DNA of 64,000 bases from NCBI RefSeq assembly GCF_902460355.1, contig NZ_CABPTO010000002.1, forward strand, positions 186,001-250,000, given 5' to 3'. The notes under the pieces are model-generated. The model was given only the letters and a program-made list of their open reading frames with translations, was not told where the DNA came from and ran no database searches. This document shows, in pieces, positions 38,286 through 46,897 of this stretch. Source of the stretch: Streptococcus sp. Marseille-P6264. Lineage in GTDB: Bacteria > Bacillota > Bacilli > Lactobacillales > Streptococcaceae. A program made the position numbers and the translations under genes. How positions within the stretch are numbered: the stretch's first letter is position 1; each line of letters opens with the position of its first letter.

Positions 38286-38843
38286 TTACACTTGGGCTAA
38301 CTCAATAAGTTTGGTTCCTTTTGCATAGAATCGTTTATTAAGTTTTTCCATTTCTGAATTGATAAAGTAATATCCTTTTAGCTCGTATTGAAGTTGTTCC
38401 AGTAATTGGGGAGCTAGAGTCTTTGCCTCCTCTTTTTTCAGCAAGCTATTTAATTCACCTGCTTTTGTCCAAGATTCTTTATAATCTTTCTTTTTGAGAC
38501 ATTCGCCTAATTCATTAACGACTTGTTCTACTTGTCGAGTGAAGTTTGTTTTTGTTGCCATTTCGATTTCCTTTCTAAATTGTTCTTGATTTTGCTTGAT
38601 GGTTTGTTGGATGTAAGCAATAAGTGAGGGACGCATCTTCTGATTGTTAGTAAGAACTTGTCCTTCTAGTGTGAAGCAAGCATGCTCGTAGCTATAGAGA
38701 CCTTTAGAATTTGGTTCCTTTTCGGTACACCTTCCAGCACATTCATAGTAGAAATCTTTTCCCCTTCTTAGGAGAATGTAGAAGTGCCAAAATTGTTTAT
38801 CTGGCAAGAGAAATAAATCTGCTTGGTAGATTTTCTTGAGCAT
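38286..38843 (-). CDS. Conserved hypothetical protein of the transfer module
   Basis: 185 aa, no membrane segment. The N-terminal part is Cys-containing and aromatic (FYILLRRGKDFYYECAGRC); the C-terminal 90 residues are Lys/Glu-rich and likely coiled coil. The gene lies between the relaxase and tcpC. Function not recognised. Confidence 0.7.
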   Translation of the reverse strand: MLKKIYQADLFLLPDKQFWHFYILLRRGKDFYYECAGRCTEKEPNSKGLYSYEHACFTLEGQVLTNNQKMRPSLIAYIQQTIKQNQEQFRKEIEMATKTNFTRQVEQVVNELGECLKKKDYKESWTKAGELNSLLKKEEAKTLAPQLLEQLQYELKGYYFINSEMEKLNKRFYAKGTKLIELAQV

Positions 38844-38846
38844 GAC

Positions 38847-39077
38847 TTATGCCTCAATTAGATCCTGATAACCCAAGGCCTGGTAAATGAAATCAGACTC
38901 AAACCAGAGCCAATCATTGATTTGGGTTTCAGTTGGGATATCACCAGAGAAGATGTCCTCACAAATAGTGGTGAGGGTATCTAATCCTCCACGTTCACGG
39001 ACAGTATTTAGGGTTGTTACAGCGCCTGACCATGCTTTAAAGTTCTCTAGTGAGTTGATATGTACTTTGTATTCCAT
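38847..39077 (-). CDS. Small acidic protein of the transfer module
   Basis: 76 aa, acidic, Trp-rich at the C-terminus (INDWLWFESDFIYQALGYQ). It may belong to the DUF6329-like small proteins found after mobT in ICESt3-type elements. GGAAA precedes the start. Function unknown. Confidence 0.65.
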   Translation of the reverse strand: MEYKVHINSLENFKAWSGAVTTLNTVRERGGLDTLTTICEDIFSGDIPTETQINDWLWFESDFIYQALGYQDLIEA

Positions 39078-39090
39078 TTGTGTTTCCTTT

Positions 39091-40323
39091 CTATGAGTGG
39101 TAGGTTTGATTGGTTTTGAGGAGTTTTAACATTGCCTCCCCTCTTTCAGTAATTTCTCCACTATTTTGAATCATCTTCATGTATTCAGTCTGCATGATGC
39201 GATCTGCTTCTGAAACTAGTGCAAGGGAGTTCGCCACTTGGAAAGTTAACCAGCGGATGGTTCGTTCAATAGAGTAGGGTTGAGGACTGGTTGAGAGTTT
39301 CAAAGGTTCCACTCCACCAAAAAGTCGCTGCCATTTTTGGTCAGGCTTATAAGCTCCAAATTGATTGATTCCATCATAGACTTGCATTTCATGATTGATA
39401 ACCCCACGGGCGATTTCCCCAAGGTCTACACCGTTGATGTATTCCTCGATAGCTCCTTGTGCTTTCTGGTCTGAAAAGCGAAGTTCATAGCGATTCCAAA
39501 CACCAAAAATCTCCAAGGATTCTTCCAAGGAGATATTTTCTTGACGGGCGAGTTCATAGCGTTTCTCGTAAAAGTTAAAGTAGAGTTGGCTTTGCCTTGA
39601 GCCAAAGTAGAGAGATAAACCGTGATTGGCTTCCATATCCTCATTATCAATAAAAGAGCCACCTCCTGTTACATTCCATTTCCGAAAAGTATTAAGAACT
39701 ATTTCCTTAGCGTAGAGCTTCTCAATTAACTTAGGGATATGAATCTGCTGGTCTTCTTTTCCAAACCCTTTGTAAAGCTCATCTAGAGCAATATCTAACC
39801 TCTTAATTCGGCAATCCTCATAAGCATAGAAGAGATTTTGAAGGAAGGCCTGCCAAGTGATTCCCTTATATTCTAGGAGTACTTCCAACTCACGGCACCC
39901 TTGTCCTGATAGTTGAAGACAGGATTGGTAGTCTTTGGTTTCTGCTTTATCAAAGAAATCAAAAATCCAAATGTTACCTCGTTGCCAAAGATGAGTATAG
40001 TTCATGAGCCGTGTTTCTTGAGCGCTAAATTCGCTCAGATGACAGAAGAGATAGTTTTCACAGAAAGAATCTAAGTCACGTAGGGCAGGAAAAGAGATTC
40101 GTAAGTAGTCAATCCGAGCACGCAAACTTTGTTTTTCATGCTCTCTATGAAAGCCTAGTTTGGCTTTTAGGTCACGGAATTTTTCAATGCTCAATCCTCT
40201 CTCGCCAGCTTCGTAGGAGCGATAGGTTCTAGTAGGTAGGTCAACCGCTTCTGCAAATTGTTTTTGGCTCATACCTGTTTCTTGACGAAATTTCTTAAGA
40301 TTGAATGGGCTGATTTTATCCAT
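39091..40323 (-). CDS. mobT: MobT-family relaxase (Rep_trans replication initiator)
   Basis: 410 aa, counterpart of Tn916 Orf20. An N-terminal Cro-type helix-turn-helix is at about residues 6-58 (MSQKQFAEAVDLPTRTYRSYEAGERG), followed by a RepL/Rep_trans nicking domain with KRLDIALDE and YFNFYEKRYE. It nicks oriT, and in this superfamily also supports rolling-circle replication of the excised circle. The oriT-like sequence lies directly upstream of its start. Confidence 0.92.
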   Translation of the reverse strand: MDKISPFNLKKFRQETGMSQKQFAEAVDLPTRTYRSYEAGERGLSIEKFRDLKAKLGFHREHEKQSLRARIDYLRISFPALRDLDSFCENYLFCHLSEFSAQETRLMNYTHLWQRGNIWIFDFFDKAETKDYQSCLQLSGQGCRELEVLLEYKGITWQAFLQNLFYAYEDCRIKRLDIALDELYKGFGKEDQQIHIPKLIEKLYAKEIVLNTFRKWNVTGGGSFIDNEDMEANHGLSLYFGSRQSQLYFNFYEKRYELARQENISLEESLEIFGVWNRYELRFSDQKAQGAIEEYINGVDLGEIARGVINHEMQVYDGINQFGAYKPDQKWQRLFGGVEPLKLSTSPQPYSIERTIRWLTFQVANSLALVSEADRIMQTEYMKMIQNSGEITERGEAMLKLLKTNQTYHS

Positions 40324-40440
40324 TCATGGGGACACCTCCTTTTTTATGAGTGACACATTTTTTTTGCCAAAGTGACACACTTTCTAAAATTCGCAATCCC
40401 AACTCCCACAAGGAATGAGGAGGGTTGGACTTTGCCATTT

Positions 40441-40480
40441 TGCCAAATGTAACCCCCCTATTAGAAATCGGGGGTTTCAT
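40441..40480. other. Putative origin of transfer (oriT)
   Basis: The intergenic region between mobT and tcpA carries AACCCCC (40451-40457) and GGGGGTT (40470-40476) as an inverted repeat around TATTAGAAATC. This closely resembles the oriT hairpin of Tn916, which occupies the same place. TTTGCCATTTTGCCAAA precedes it. Confidence 0.75.
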
Positions 40481-40527
40481 CATCAGAAACTAGGAACTTC
40501 GGGCTACGGTCTGCGCCTGACTTGCCG

Positions 40528-42216
40528 TCAGGCTTGCCCTTGCCCTTGTCCTAGTTCCTGATGATTAAGTGCCGTCTGAACGGCTTTGGCATATGATTTT
40601 CGTCTGCCCTCTTCAAAGCGAATCAGAGTTTCCAGAAGGAGTTCTTCTTGAAGAGGAGTCACCAAAATAGCTGAGTCAGAACGGTCAAAATTAATTCCTT
40701 GTTCTTCTAAGAGATAGATAATCTTTCGAAGTGTTGCGACTTTTAGTTCCTGCTCTTCTGCAAAATCCTTTAGTGGTCGTTGGTTGATATGGTTTTCTAA
40801 CTGTACTACCTCTTCTATTAGTTCTTTTGTTGGGACTAGTGAGTCATAGTCTTTAAAGACAGAAAACTCTTCTCCTTCAAATTCTAAAATAGGAATTTGC
40901 GAGTAGGCTTCATAGAAAGAAAAGCCCTGGTCCAATGGTACATAAGGTGAGAAAAATTCACCAGCCAAGTCTCCGTTGTTTGCGATGTAACCCCGTCCCT
41001 TGACCTTAACGCCATTGATTTCATCCAGTTTTTTGAACTCTTTGGTTTTATTGGCATCTCCAAACATCATGTCATAGCCTGTTGATTCTAAATGACCGAC
41101 TGAGAGACGCTTCATGAAGTTATCCCTAAGAGCAGTTTTGACAAATTCCCCGTCAGGACGTTGCATGGCAAAAATTACATAAACTCCAGCTTGACGGCCT
41201 TCTAGGACTAGTTGTGTCAGGTATTCAGTGACTTCTGCTTGTAGGCTATAATCACGTTCGATTTTAGCGATAAGTGCTGCCCACTCATCTACCAGAATGA
41301 ATTTAGGCTTCATCCCGTAATACGTAAAGTTCTTACCAGCTTGAAATTTGGGAGAGTTAGACATGAGTTCATAGCGTTTCTCCATGAACTCCACGTTTTC
41401 CCTAAAGCACTGGATAATATCTTCCTTGCTGGTAAAGACTCGACCATGAAAGACAGGAATTTTTTTCAAACCAGATAGGTCAGAATTTTTCGGATCGCAA
41501 ATATCTATGAAACCAATCTTAGCAAGAGCATAGATGATGGACATGAGAAGAATCGTTTTCCCTCCTCCTGTCCCTCCACCAATCAGTAAGTGTGGTTCTT
41601 CGATGAAGTCCCAAACAACATCTTTCATAAGTTGGAGTTTTGACCCGTCAACCACTACTTGGTCAATCCCAATACGGCTATCAATCCGATTGATGGCGAT
41701 ATCGTACTTAATAAAACGTTTATCAAAGGTTTTATTTCGAAAGTCACCATTAAACATGACTTCAAGGGTTGCCCCAAGATTGAGAAATCGATCTTGAAAC
41801 TTATTGCCTTCTAGGATAAAACTCACTTCCAAACTATAACGGGATTGTTTGAGATAGACTTGAGGAAGTCTGATTTTCTCTATCATCCTTTTCTCTCGTT
41901 TGACTTTCTTGACTAGGTAGAGATTGTTTTCTAAGAGAAAACGAGAGAGAATTCGCAAGCTATTGAGTTTTTGAAAAGCGAGTAGTTTCTCGTAGCAAAG
42001 CCAATTCAGAATTTGAGAGATGAGAGCGGATAGTAAGGCAAAGGCAACTAAGTAGTAGGTTGTGGGAAGGGGTTGGGCTTGTAGTTCCAAGTGGTGTTGA
42101 TAGACATAATAAGCTAAGGCAAATAAAAAAGGCGACCACAAGATAAACCAAGTGATTGCCTTGATATGTCGATGATAGACTTGAACTCTTTGTCCACGGT
42201 AGGTAAAGAGTTTCAT
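40528..42216 (-). CDS. tcpA: TcpA/FtsK-like coupling protein
   Basis: 562 aa, counterpart of Tn916 Orf21. Two N-terminal membrane helices (about 20-65) precede an FtsK/SpoIIIE ATPase with Walker A GGGTGGGKT at about residues 212-220 and Walker B KFILVDEWAALI. It brings the relaxase-DNA complex to the channel. The C-terminus ends in Gly-Gln repeats (LGQGQGQA), encoded by a short repeat. Confidence 0.92.
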   Translation of the reverse strand: MKLFTYRGQRVQVYHRHIKAITWFILWSPFLFALAYYVYQHHLELQAQPLPTTYYLVAFALLSALISQILNWLCYEKLLAFQKLNSLRILSRFLLENNLYLVKKVKREKRMIEKIRLPQVYLKQSRYSLEVSFILEGNKFQDRFLNLGATLEVMFNGDFRNKTFDKRFIKYDIAINRIDSRIGIDQVVVDGSKLQLMKDVVWDFIEEPHLLIGGGTGGGKTILLMSIIYALAKIGFIDICDPKNSDLSGLKKIPVFHGRVFTSKEDIIQCFRENVEFMEKRYELMSNSPKFQAGKNFTYYGMKPKFILVDEWAALIAKIERDYSLQAEVTEYLTQLVLEGRQAGVYVIFAMQRPDGEFVKTALRDNFMKRLSVGHLESTGYDMMFGDANKTKEFKKLDEINGVKVKGRGYIANNGDLAGEFFSPYVPLDQGFSFYEAYSQIPILEFEGEEFSVFKDYDSLVPTKELIEEVVQLENHINQRPLKDFAEEQELKVATLRKIIYLLEEQGINFDRSDSAILVTPLQEELLLETLIRFEEGRRKSYAKAVQTALNHQELGQGQGQA

Positions 42217-42226
42217 GTGTCACCTC

Positions 42227-42682
42227 CTAGTTTTCTTTCTTGTTTTCTACGGGTTTAGAGTCTTTAGGGTTTGCCCCTTTTTTCTTAATCTTAGAAGCAA
42301 AGAGCTTGTAGATATCATTGCGGTTAACGTGAGTATGAGTTACGACAATGTCTTCTAGCTCCACTCCCTCACGGTACTTGAGCCCCAAGTCTTCGATTTC
42401 AGACTCTGACATATCGGCAATGGTGAAAAAGAGAGTTTCATGTTGGACTGAAGAATGAATCCCTACCACAACACCCCGAATTTCCCCCGTATTAACTTGA
42501 ACGTAGGATCCGTCAGGATTGCGTTGGGAACGGTCAATTTCATAGATGGTATCTGTTCCTTCAATTCCTCGGAAAGTCAATTTTCCAAAGACTTGAGGGA
42601 TGTTTAGACCTTCTGAAATAACTCGATAGGTTTTATCTGCAATTTGAAGTTTTTCTCCGTAGTTTAATCCAATTTTAGCCAT
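42227..42682 (-). CDS. DUF961 family protein, Orf22-like
   Basis: 151 aa. It shares the family beta-barrel pattern (YGEKLQIADKTYRVISEGLN, TDTIYEIDRSQRNPDGSY). DUF961 proteins occur as a pair at the head of Tn916-type transfer operons, as here, but their job is not established. Confidence 0.85.
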   Translation of the reverse strand: MAKIGLNYGEKLQIADKTYRVISEGLNIPQVFGKLTFRGIEGTDTIYEIDRSQRNPDGSYVQVNTGEIRGVVVGIHSSVQHETLFFTIADMSESEIEDLGLKYREGVELEDIVVTHTHVNRNDIYKLFASKIKKKGANPKDSKPVENKKEN

Positions 42683-42704
42683 GTATGTTTTCTCCTATTC
42701 TTTT

Positions 42705-43001
42705 TTATTTTTTCAAAACCAATTTTTCAGCAAATACATTAAGTGCTGGGGCAACAGAATTTCCGTTTAGGGAAGTATCTGCGAGAAAAATGGGATTAAC
42801 CACTTCAACCAAAGCATCTTCTGGAAAGACGGTAGCTGAAGCAGGTGTGATTACGTGGAAGGCTCCGTGTTGTTCATTGTTTAGCACGTGGCGTTGATAT
42901 TTGCCTTCTTTTCCGAAGACATAGCGAGGGGCATTTCCCAATTTTTCGTAGTAAGCAGTACCGATAAATTCTGGTAGCATGACAAGTGTTTCTGGGATCA
43001 T
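42705..43001 (-). CDS. DUF961 family protein, Orf23-like
   Basis: 98 aa. Short DUF961 protein ([39 protein letters not shown]). It is the first complete gene of the leftward transfer operon; AAGGAAAC precedes the ATG. Confidence 0.83.
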   Translation of the reverse strand: MIPETLVMLPEFIGTAYYEKLGNAPRYVFGKEGKYQRHVLNNEQHGAFHVITPASATVFPEDALVEVVNPIFLADTSLNGNSVAPALNVFAEKLVLKK

Positions 43002-43035
43002 AAGTGTTTCCTTTCTGAGTGTAAATTAAAAAGAG

Positions 43036-43282
43036 TTAAGCTAGTTGCTTCACTCTTGAGTAGTAATGAGTAAAAAGTTTTCGTTTAAACATTCTGGTAT
43101 AAAATTGTACTTCACCTTGAGCAAAGCCAGTAAGTAGTGATTGGTTGGCAAGTTTATCTAAATCATTTTGGGCTTGATGATAGAGTTGTCCCTGGAGTTG
43201 TTCGGAAGCAGAAAACATATCATAGGTGAATATGTAATTATTGTAGAGTCGTTCACATTGTTGTGCGAAAAAAGTTAGACAT
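43036..43282 (-). pseudogene. Small ICE gene frameshifted in a homopolymer
   Basis: AAAGGAG precedes an ATG at 43282, but that frame (MSNFFRTTM) stops after nine codons. Removing one base from the A6 run at 43268-43273 (plus-strand sense) joins it to the downstream frame: MSNFFAQQCERLYNNYIFTY, continuing to FTHYYSRVKQLA (81 aa). The downstream part alone (from 43218) has no ribosome site. The gene heads the transfer operon and was probably functional until recently, or the base is a sequencing error. Confidence 0.6.
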
Positions 43283-43304
43283 AGTGTTCTCCTTTATTGT
43301 AAAA

Positions 43305-43338
43305 GTAAAAAGCTACTAAGAAAATGGACTTAGTAGCT
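43305..43338 (-). terminator. Leftward terminator/attenuator before the transfer operon
   Basis: AGCTACTAAG/CTTAGTAGCT stem around AAAATGGA with a T-run on the minus strand. It lies upstream of all leftward transfer genes, so transcripts started near 43.7 kb must read through it. The 500 bases from 43340 to 43760 contain no supported gene; the short frames there lack ribosome sites and family features. A CTATCTA/TAGATAG hairpin lies at 43348-43367. Confidence 0.65.
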
Positions 43339-43770
43339 AGAGTAAATCTATCTAGTAAATTAGATAGAAAGCAGTAGAGAAAAGTTATTTGGTTGAAGGA
43401 TTCCTCCTTCGCGGTGGCAACGTTTAGCAAGGTGCTTTGCATCAATTACCATCGCTTTCCCAGCCAATCTCATCAGGTAGTCATTGTCATACCCTTAAGA
43501 TTCTCTTACGCCTTTTGGCGAAGCCAGTTCACTTTACTATTCGGAAAAGTGCGAAAGTCCGAAATGCGTGGAAGTCCACAAAAAATGTTTTAAATCTTCA
43601 CTTCAACCATCAAACAGACTTGACTTTTCTTTCCAAAACGTTTACAATAAAGGTACGAAGTTTAGTGTAGTTTTGGCAATCAGTCCTCTGGTTGTCAGAC
43701 GCACTTTTTATTTAATTGTCAATGATCGTGATTCAGCCTTGAAGATAAGGTTATTATTTTCAATTGCTAT

Positions 43771-43812
43771 ACAACTATTAGTTGTTGATTTTATTATACA
43801 ACCATTAGTTGT
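43771..43812. promoter_or_regulatory. Paired repressor operators at the ICE control switch
   Basis: ACAACTATTAGTTGT (43771-43785) and ACAACCATTAGTTGT (43798-43812) are matching palindromes 27 bases apart. They lie between the leftward transfer genes and the rightward XRE repressor gene, which probably binds them. A TATTATAC -10-like box lies between. Confidence 0.72.
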
Positions 43813-43863
43813 AAAAGTCAACGATTTTCTACAAAAATTTAAATTAATTTTTTGAGGTCACAT

Positions 43864-44205
43864 ATGAAATTCGGAGAACGCTTGAAAATACTGAGGAAAC
43901 AAGTAAAATTAACACAATCCCAAATAGCTGAAAAACTAGATATTTCTCAACAGGCATACGCATCATGGGAACGTGGAGTGAAGAAACCTACACAAGAAAA
44001 TCTTATTAAAATTGCACAGATACTAAACGTTACAGTTGACTATTTAGTTGGCAACTCAGAAGAACAATCAGATGAATTCGACAATATTGAATTACTTTTC
44101 CGAATGAATTCAAAGGGATTAACTGAAGAAGAAAAGATAATTTTTAAAAAAGAATTAATTGAGTTTATGAGAAAACGAAAAAAAGCGTTTGAGACCAGAG
44201 AATAA
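43864..44205 (+). CDS. XRE-family repressor of element A
   Basis: 113 aa from the ATG at 43864 (GAGG upstream; an in-frame TTG at 43852 is less likely). The helix-turn-helix is at about residues 6-60 (KLTQSQIAEKLDISQQAYAS, WERGVKKP). The C-terminus is a short helical tail without a protease domain. It resembles the small repressor of ICESt3-type elements and is followed by an ImmA-type protease that could cleave it. Confidence 0.85.
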   Translation: MKFGERLKILRKQVKLTQSQIAEKLDISQQAYASWERGVKKPTQENLIKIAQILNVTVDYLVGNSEEQSDEFDNIELLFRMNSKGLTEEEKIIFKKELIEFMRKRKKAFETRE

Positions 44206-44264
44206 CGAATAACATAAGTAGACTAATTTATCAATAATAAAGTAGTATATGAAAGGAAAAAAAC

Positions 44265-44813
44265 ATGACCAACCTAAAAGAGTATTTGGATGAAGATGTA
44301 AAATCTTTACTTGAGAAAAAAGATTTTAAATTTGATGATTTTAATGTGAGCATAGATAATCCTCAAATTGATGTGAAAAAAATTGCAGAATCGCTGGGAT
44401 GTAAAATAAAATATAGTTTTTTAATATCAAAGGCCGGAAGTCATAATATAGAAAGTAAAGAGATTACTGTTAATGAACTTGATCCGGATTATAGACAAAG
44501 ATTTACAATAGCTCATGAGATTGGGCATAATGTCTATGACCATAGTGGTGTTAGAAATAGAATTACGAAAGATCAAAAGATTAATAAAACAGAACGTTCT
44601 TTTGTAGATATTCTTATTGAGAGACAAGCAAATGATTTTGCCTCAAAACTTTTGATGCCTGAGAAGCTACTTTTGGGTGTAAAAAAATACTTAGAAGATA
44701 ACAAGGAAATTCGAAACGAAAGGCAAGTAGTTACTAAGCTAGCTGATAAATTTAATGTTTCTTATATCGCAATGGAATACAGATTGAAAGCGGTAATAAA
44801 TGAGCAAAAATGA
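44265..44813 (+). CDS. ImmA/IrrE-family metallopeptidase 1
   Basis: 182 aa. The zinc motif HEIGH is at residues 84-88 in RFTIAHEIGHNVYDHSG, and RQANDFASKLLMP is the usual downstream metal-ligand region. ImmA proteases cleave XRE repressors to induce ICE or phage. It overlaps the FRG-domain gene by 14 bases, which ties the two together. Confidence 0.88.
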   Translation: MTNLKEYLDEDVKSLLEKKDFKFDDFNVSIDNPQIDVKKIAESLGCKIKYSFLISKAGSHNIESKEITVNELDPDYRQRFTIAHEIGHNVYDHSGVRNRITKDQKINKTERSFVDILIERQANDFASKLLMPEKLLLGVKKYLEDNKEIRNERQVVTKLADKFNVSYIAMEYRLKAVINEQK

Positions 44814-45915
44814 ATATAAAATAATTAAAGACTTTTTAGATAAAGAGGATTCGCTCTTTGATACGTTGATAATTACTATTGGGCTTGTTGGTATTAATGA
44901 TAATAGTGATGATTTATCTCATAAATATAGAGTTAGTAAAATTGAAGCTAGCTCTGAAGGAAAAAATGATAAGTTTATAAAAATTCGTAAATTTATTCAG
45001 GAACTTAATAAAGAGGTTTCCAATAAATCAAATACAGGTTTCAAAACAAGTGATAAGAATTCGGGATGGAGTATATTTTTTTTAATAAAAGAGTGTATTC
45101 AGATATTGTCAAGGGATGAATTTCACTTTAATTATTATAGGGGACAGAGAAAAGGGGAATGGAAAACAATTCCTTCTGCTTTCAGAGATCTTGTAAATAT
45201 CCATGGGGATTTATATTCTGATGAATTTGAAGATATTTATAAAGAGATTCATCGAAAATTTCCTGAGAAAATTGAATATGTAGAATTTCCTCAAATGAGA
45301 GTATCAGATGAATGTTCAACAATAATACAAGCTCGAGGTCAACAGTTAGCTTTATTACAACATTATGAACTACATACTGCATTATTAGATATTACGTCAA
45401 ATCCATTTATAGCTTTATTGTTTATGACTAATGGAGAAATGGATAATCCAAAACTTGAATTTTATGATGTTTCAGATACAAAGTTATTTATGGAGCCCGA
45501 AAAGACTGAATTAAATAATAGAATACTTGCTCAAAAGGGTGCTTTTCTTAATTTTGAAATGCTGCTTTCAAAAGTTAAGAGAAATACTAGTTTGATTGAT
45601 GAATTAAAAAACGATGATAATAAAATGCAAATACCTAGAGTGGTTCTGGAAATTAAGTACTTAGAGGAAGACACTGAAGCGGAAAATAAAAAGCAATCTG
45701 AAATTAACGAAAAGTTAGGAAAAAACAAAAATACGAGGACATTAGCGAAAGAATATGGAAATGTATTTACTGTTGATAGAGCAGAAATTTTTCAGGATGT
45801 TAAAGAAAAATTAAGGAAAAAATTATCTGAGTTTAAATACAATGAAGATGATTTATTCCCAGATTTTGAAGATTTTTTAAAGAATAGAATGAAGTTGTTC
45901 GATAAACCTGAATAA
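44800..45915 (+). CDS. FRG-domain protein
   Basis: 371 aa. The FRG domain is visible as YYRGQRKGEWKTIPSAFRDL (about 112-131) and LLQHYELHTALLDITSNPFI (about 183-202), with the conserved Arg-Gly-Gln and Gln-His. N- and C-termini are charged and helical. FRG proteins are common in prophages and islands; their activity is unproven, and a nuclease or ADP-ribosyl-related role has been discussed. Overlap with immA suggests a coupled pair: a sensor/protease and an effector. AT-rich compared with the transfer genes. Confidence 0.78.
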   Translation: MSKNEYKIIKDFLDKEDSLFDTLIITIGLVGINDNSDDLSHKYRVSKIEASSEGKNDKFIKIRKFIQELNKEVSNKSNTGFKTSDKNSGWSIFFLIKECIQILSRDEFHFNYYRGQRKGEWKTIPSAFRDLVNIHGDLYSDEFEDIYKEIHRKFPEKIEYVEFPQMRVSDECSTIIQARGQQLALLQHYELHTALLDITSNPFIALLFMTNGEMDNPKLEFYDVSDTKLFMEPEKTELNNRILAQKGAFLNFEMLLSKVKRNTSLIDELKNDDNKMQIPRVVLEIKYLEEDTEAENKKQSEINEKLGKNKNTRTLAKEYGNVFTVDRAEIFQDVKEKLRKKLSEFKYNEDDLFPDFEDFLKNRMKLFDKPE

Positions 45916-46031
45916 CAAATTTCCTAATTAATAATAAAATGAAAGTGGACAATTGTCCGCTTTTTTTGTATAATATACTCAACCAATTCGGTTTAGTATA
46001 GAGCGTTGTGACTTAAAGGAGGTACTGTTCG

Positions 46032-46889
46032 TTGGATGAATTGTATTCAAGAGTAAGTGAAATCACAAAACAAGTCCTTTATTCCTTTATGAAAGAGGAA
46101 GAAATTTCAACTCTACACTATCACTTTCACTATTATTTTGACTATTGCGTTCATGATAATAACATTCAAGTTATTAGTCACCACTTTTCAAATCATAAAA
46201 TTGAAGGTTTGACAGTTATTGATAAACTAGGGACGAGTTTTTCCTATGAGCAAGACAATCCTGTAACCAAGCGTAATTTTACCTTATGTCATGAATTAGG
46301 GCACTTCATTTTGAAGCACGATGGCTCTTATTTTACAGAGTCGGTGGATAATCAGGAATCGATTCTAGAGCGAGAAGCCAATGTATTTTCAGCTATTGTA
46401 CTAATGCCTGATATAGTGTTACTATCCAAGATTTACTACGCTTGTGAATCTTTTCAAAAGGTCAAAGAGGATCTAGAAGTTTCAAAGCAGGCACTTTATT
46501 TCCGACTGATTGACTTGTTGAGAGTTTACCAAGTGGATACTGAATCAGTTATCAAACAGGCAGTAGATGAATACCTAGACGGTCAAAATGCCTCCCTTCA
46601 CCATTACTTTCATCAACTGAAAGAAATATTGATTGAAGAGTTCAATCAATATCAACCCTCGCTTATAGCACGGCTAAAAAAGAGATTGAAACAAAGCAAT
46701 TTTGTGACTAGTCATGAACTACCAGAGTTGCTTGACCAGAAAAGATGGGACGAGATTAGAGCGGTAAAGAATTTCAAGGTATGGCTTGTTTACAATAAAG
46801 GAAAATCTTTAGCCTATGTGTGGGATAGCAACAAACTATCAGAGGCAGAAGCTAGGAGAAAGGCAAATTTAGAATTATTAGTCATGTGA
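46032..46889 (+). CDS. ImmA/IrrE-family metallopeptidase 2
   Basis: 285 aa from TTG, supported by AAAGGAGG eight bases upstream; the nearby ATG at 46036 is out of frame. HELGH at residues 87-91 in FTLCHELGHFILKHDGS, then LEREANVFSAIVLMP. A C-terminal extension of about 120 residues is helical. It is nine bases from the S24 repressor gene and is its likely protease partner. Confidence 0.85.
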   Translation: MDELYSRVSEITKQVLYSFMKEEEISTLHYHFHYYFDYCVHDNNIQVISHHFSNHKIEGLTVIDKLGTSFSYEQDNPVTKRNFTLCHELGHFILKHDGSYFTESVDNQESILEREANVFSAIVLMPDIVLLSKIYYACESFQKVKEDLEVSKQALYFRLIDLLRVYQVDTESVIKQAVDEYLDGQNASLHHYFHQLKEILIEEFNQYQPSLIARLKKRLKQSNFVTSHELPELLDQKRWDEIRAVKNFKVWLVYNKGKSLAYVWDSNKLSEAEARRKANLELLVM

Positions 46890-46897
46890 GGTGAATC

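Noticed and set aside
43393..43855. Three overlapping small frames in the ICE control region
   Set aside because: No ribosome sites, no family-like sequence, and they cover the palindromic operators.
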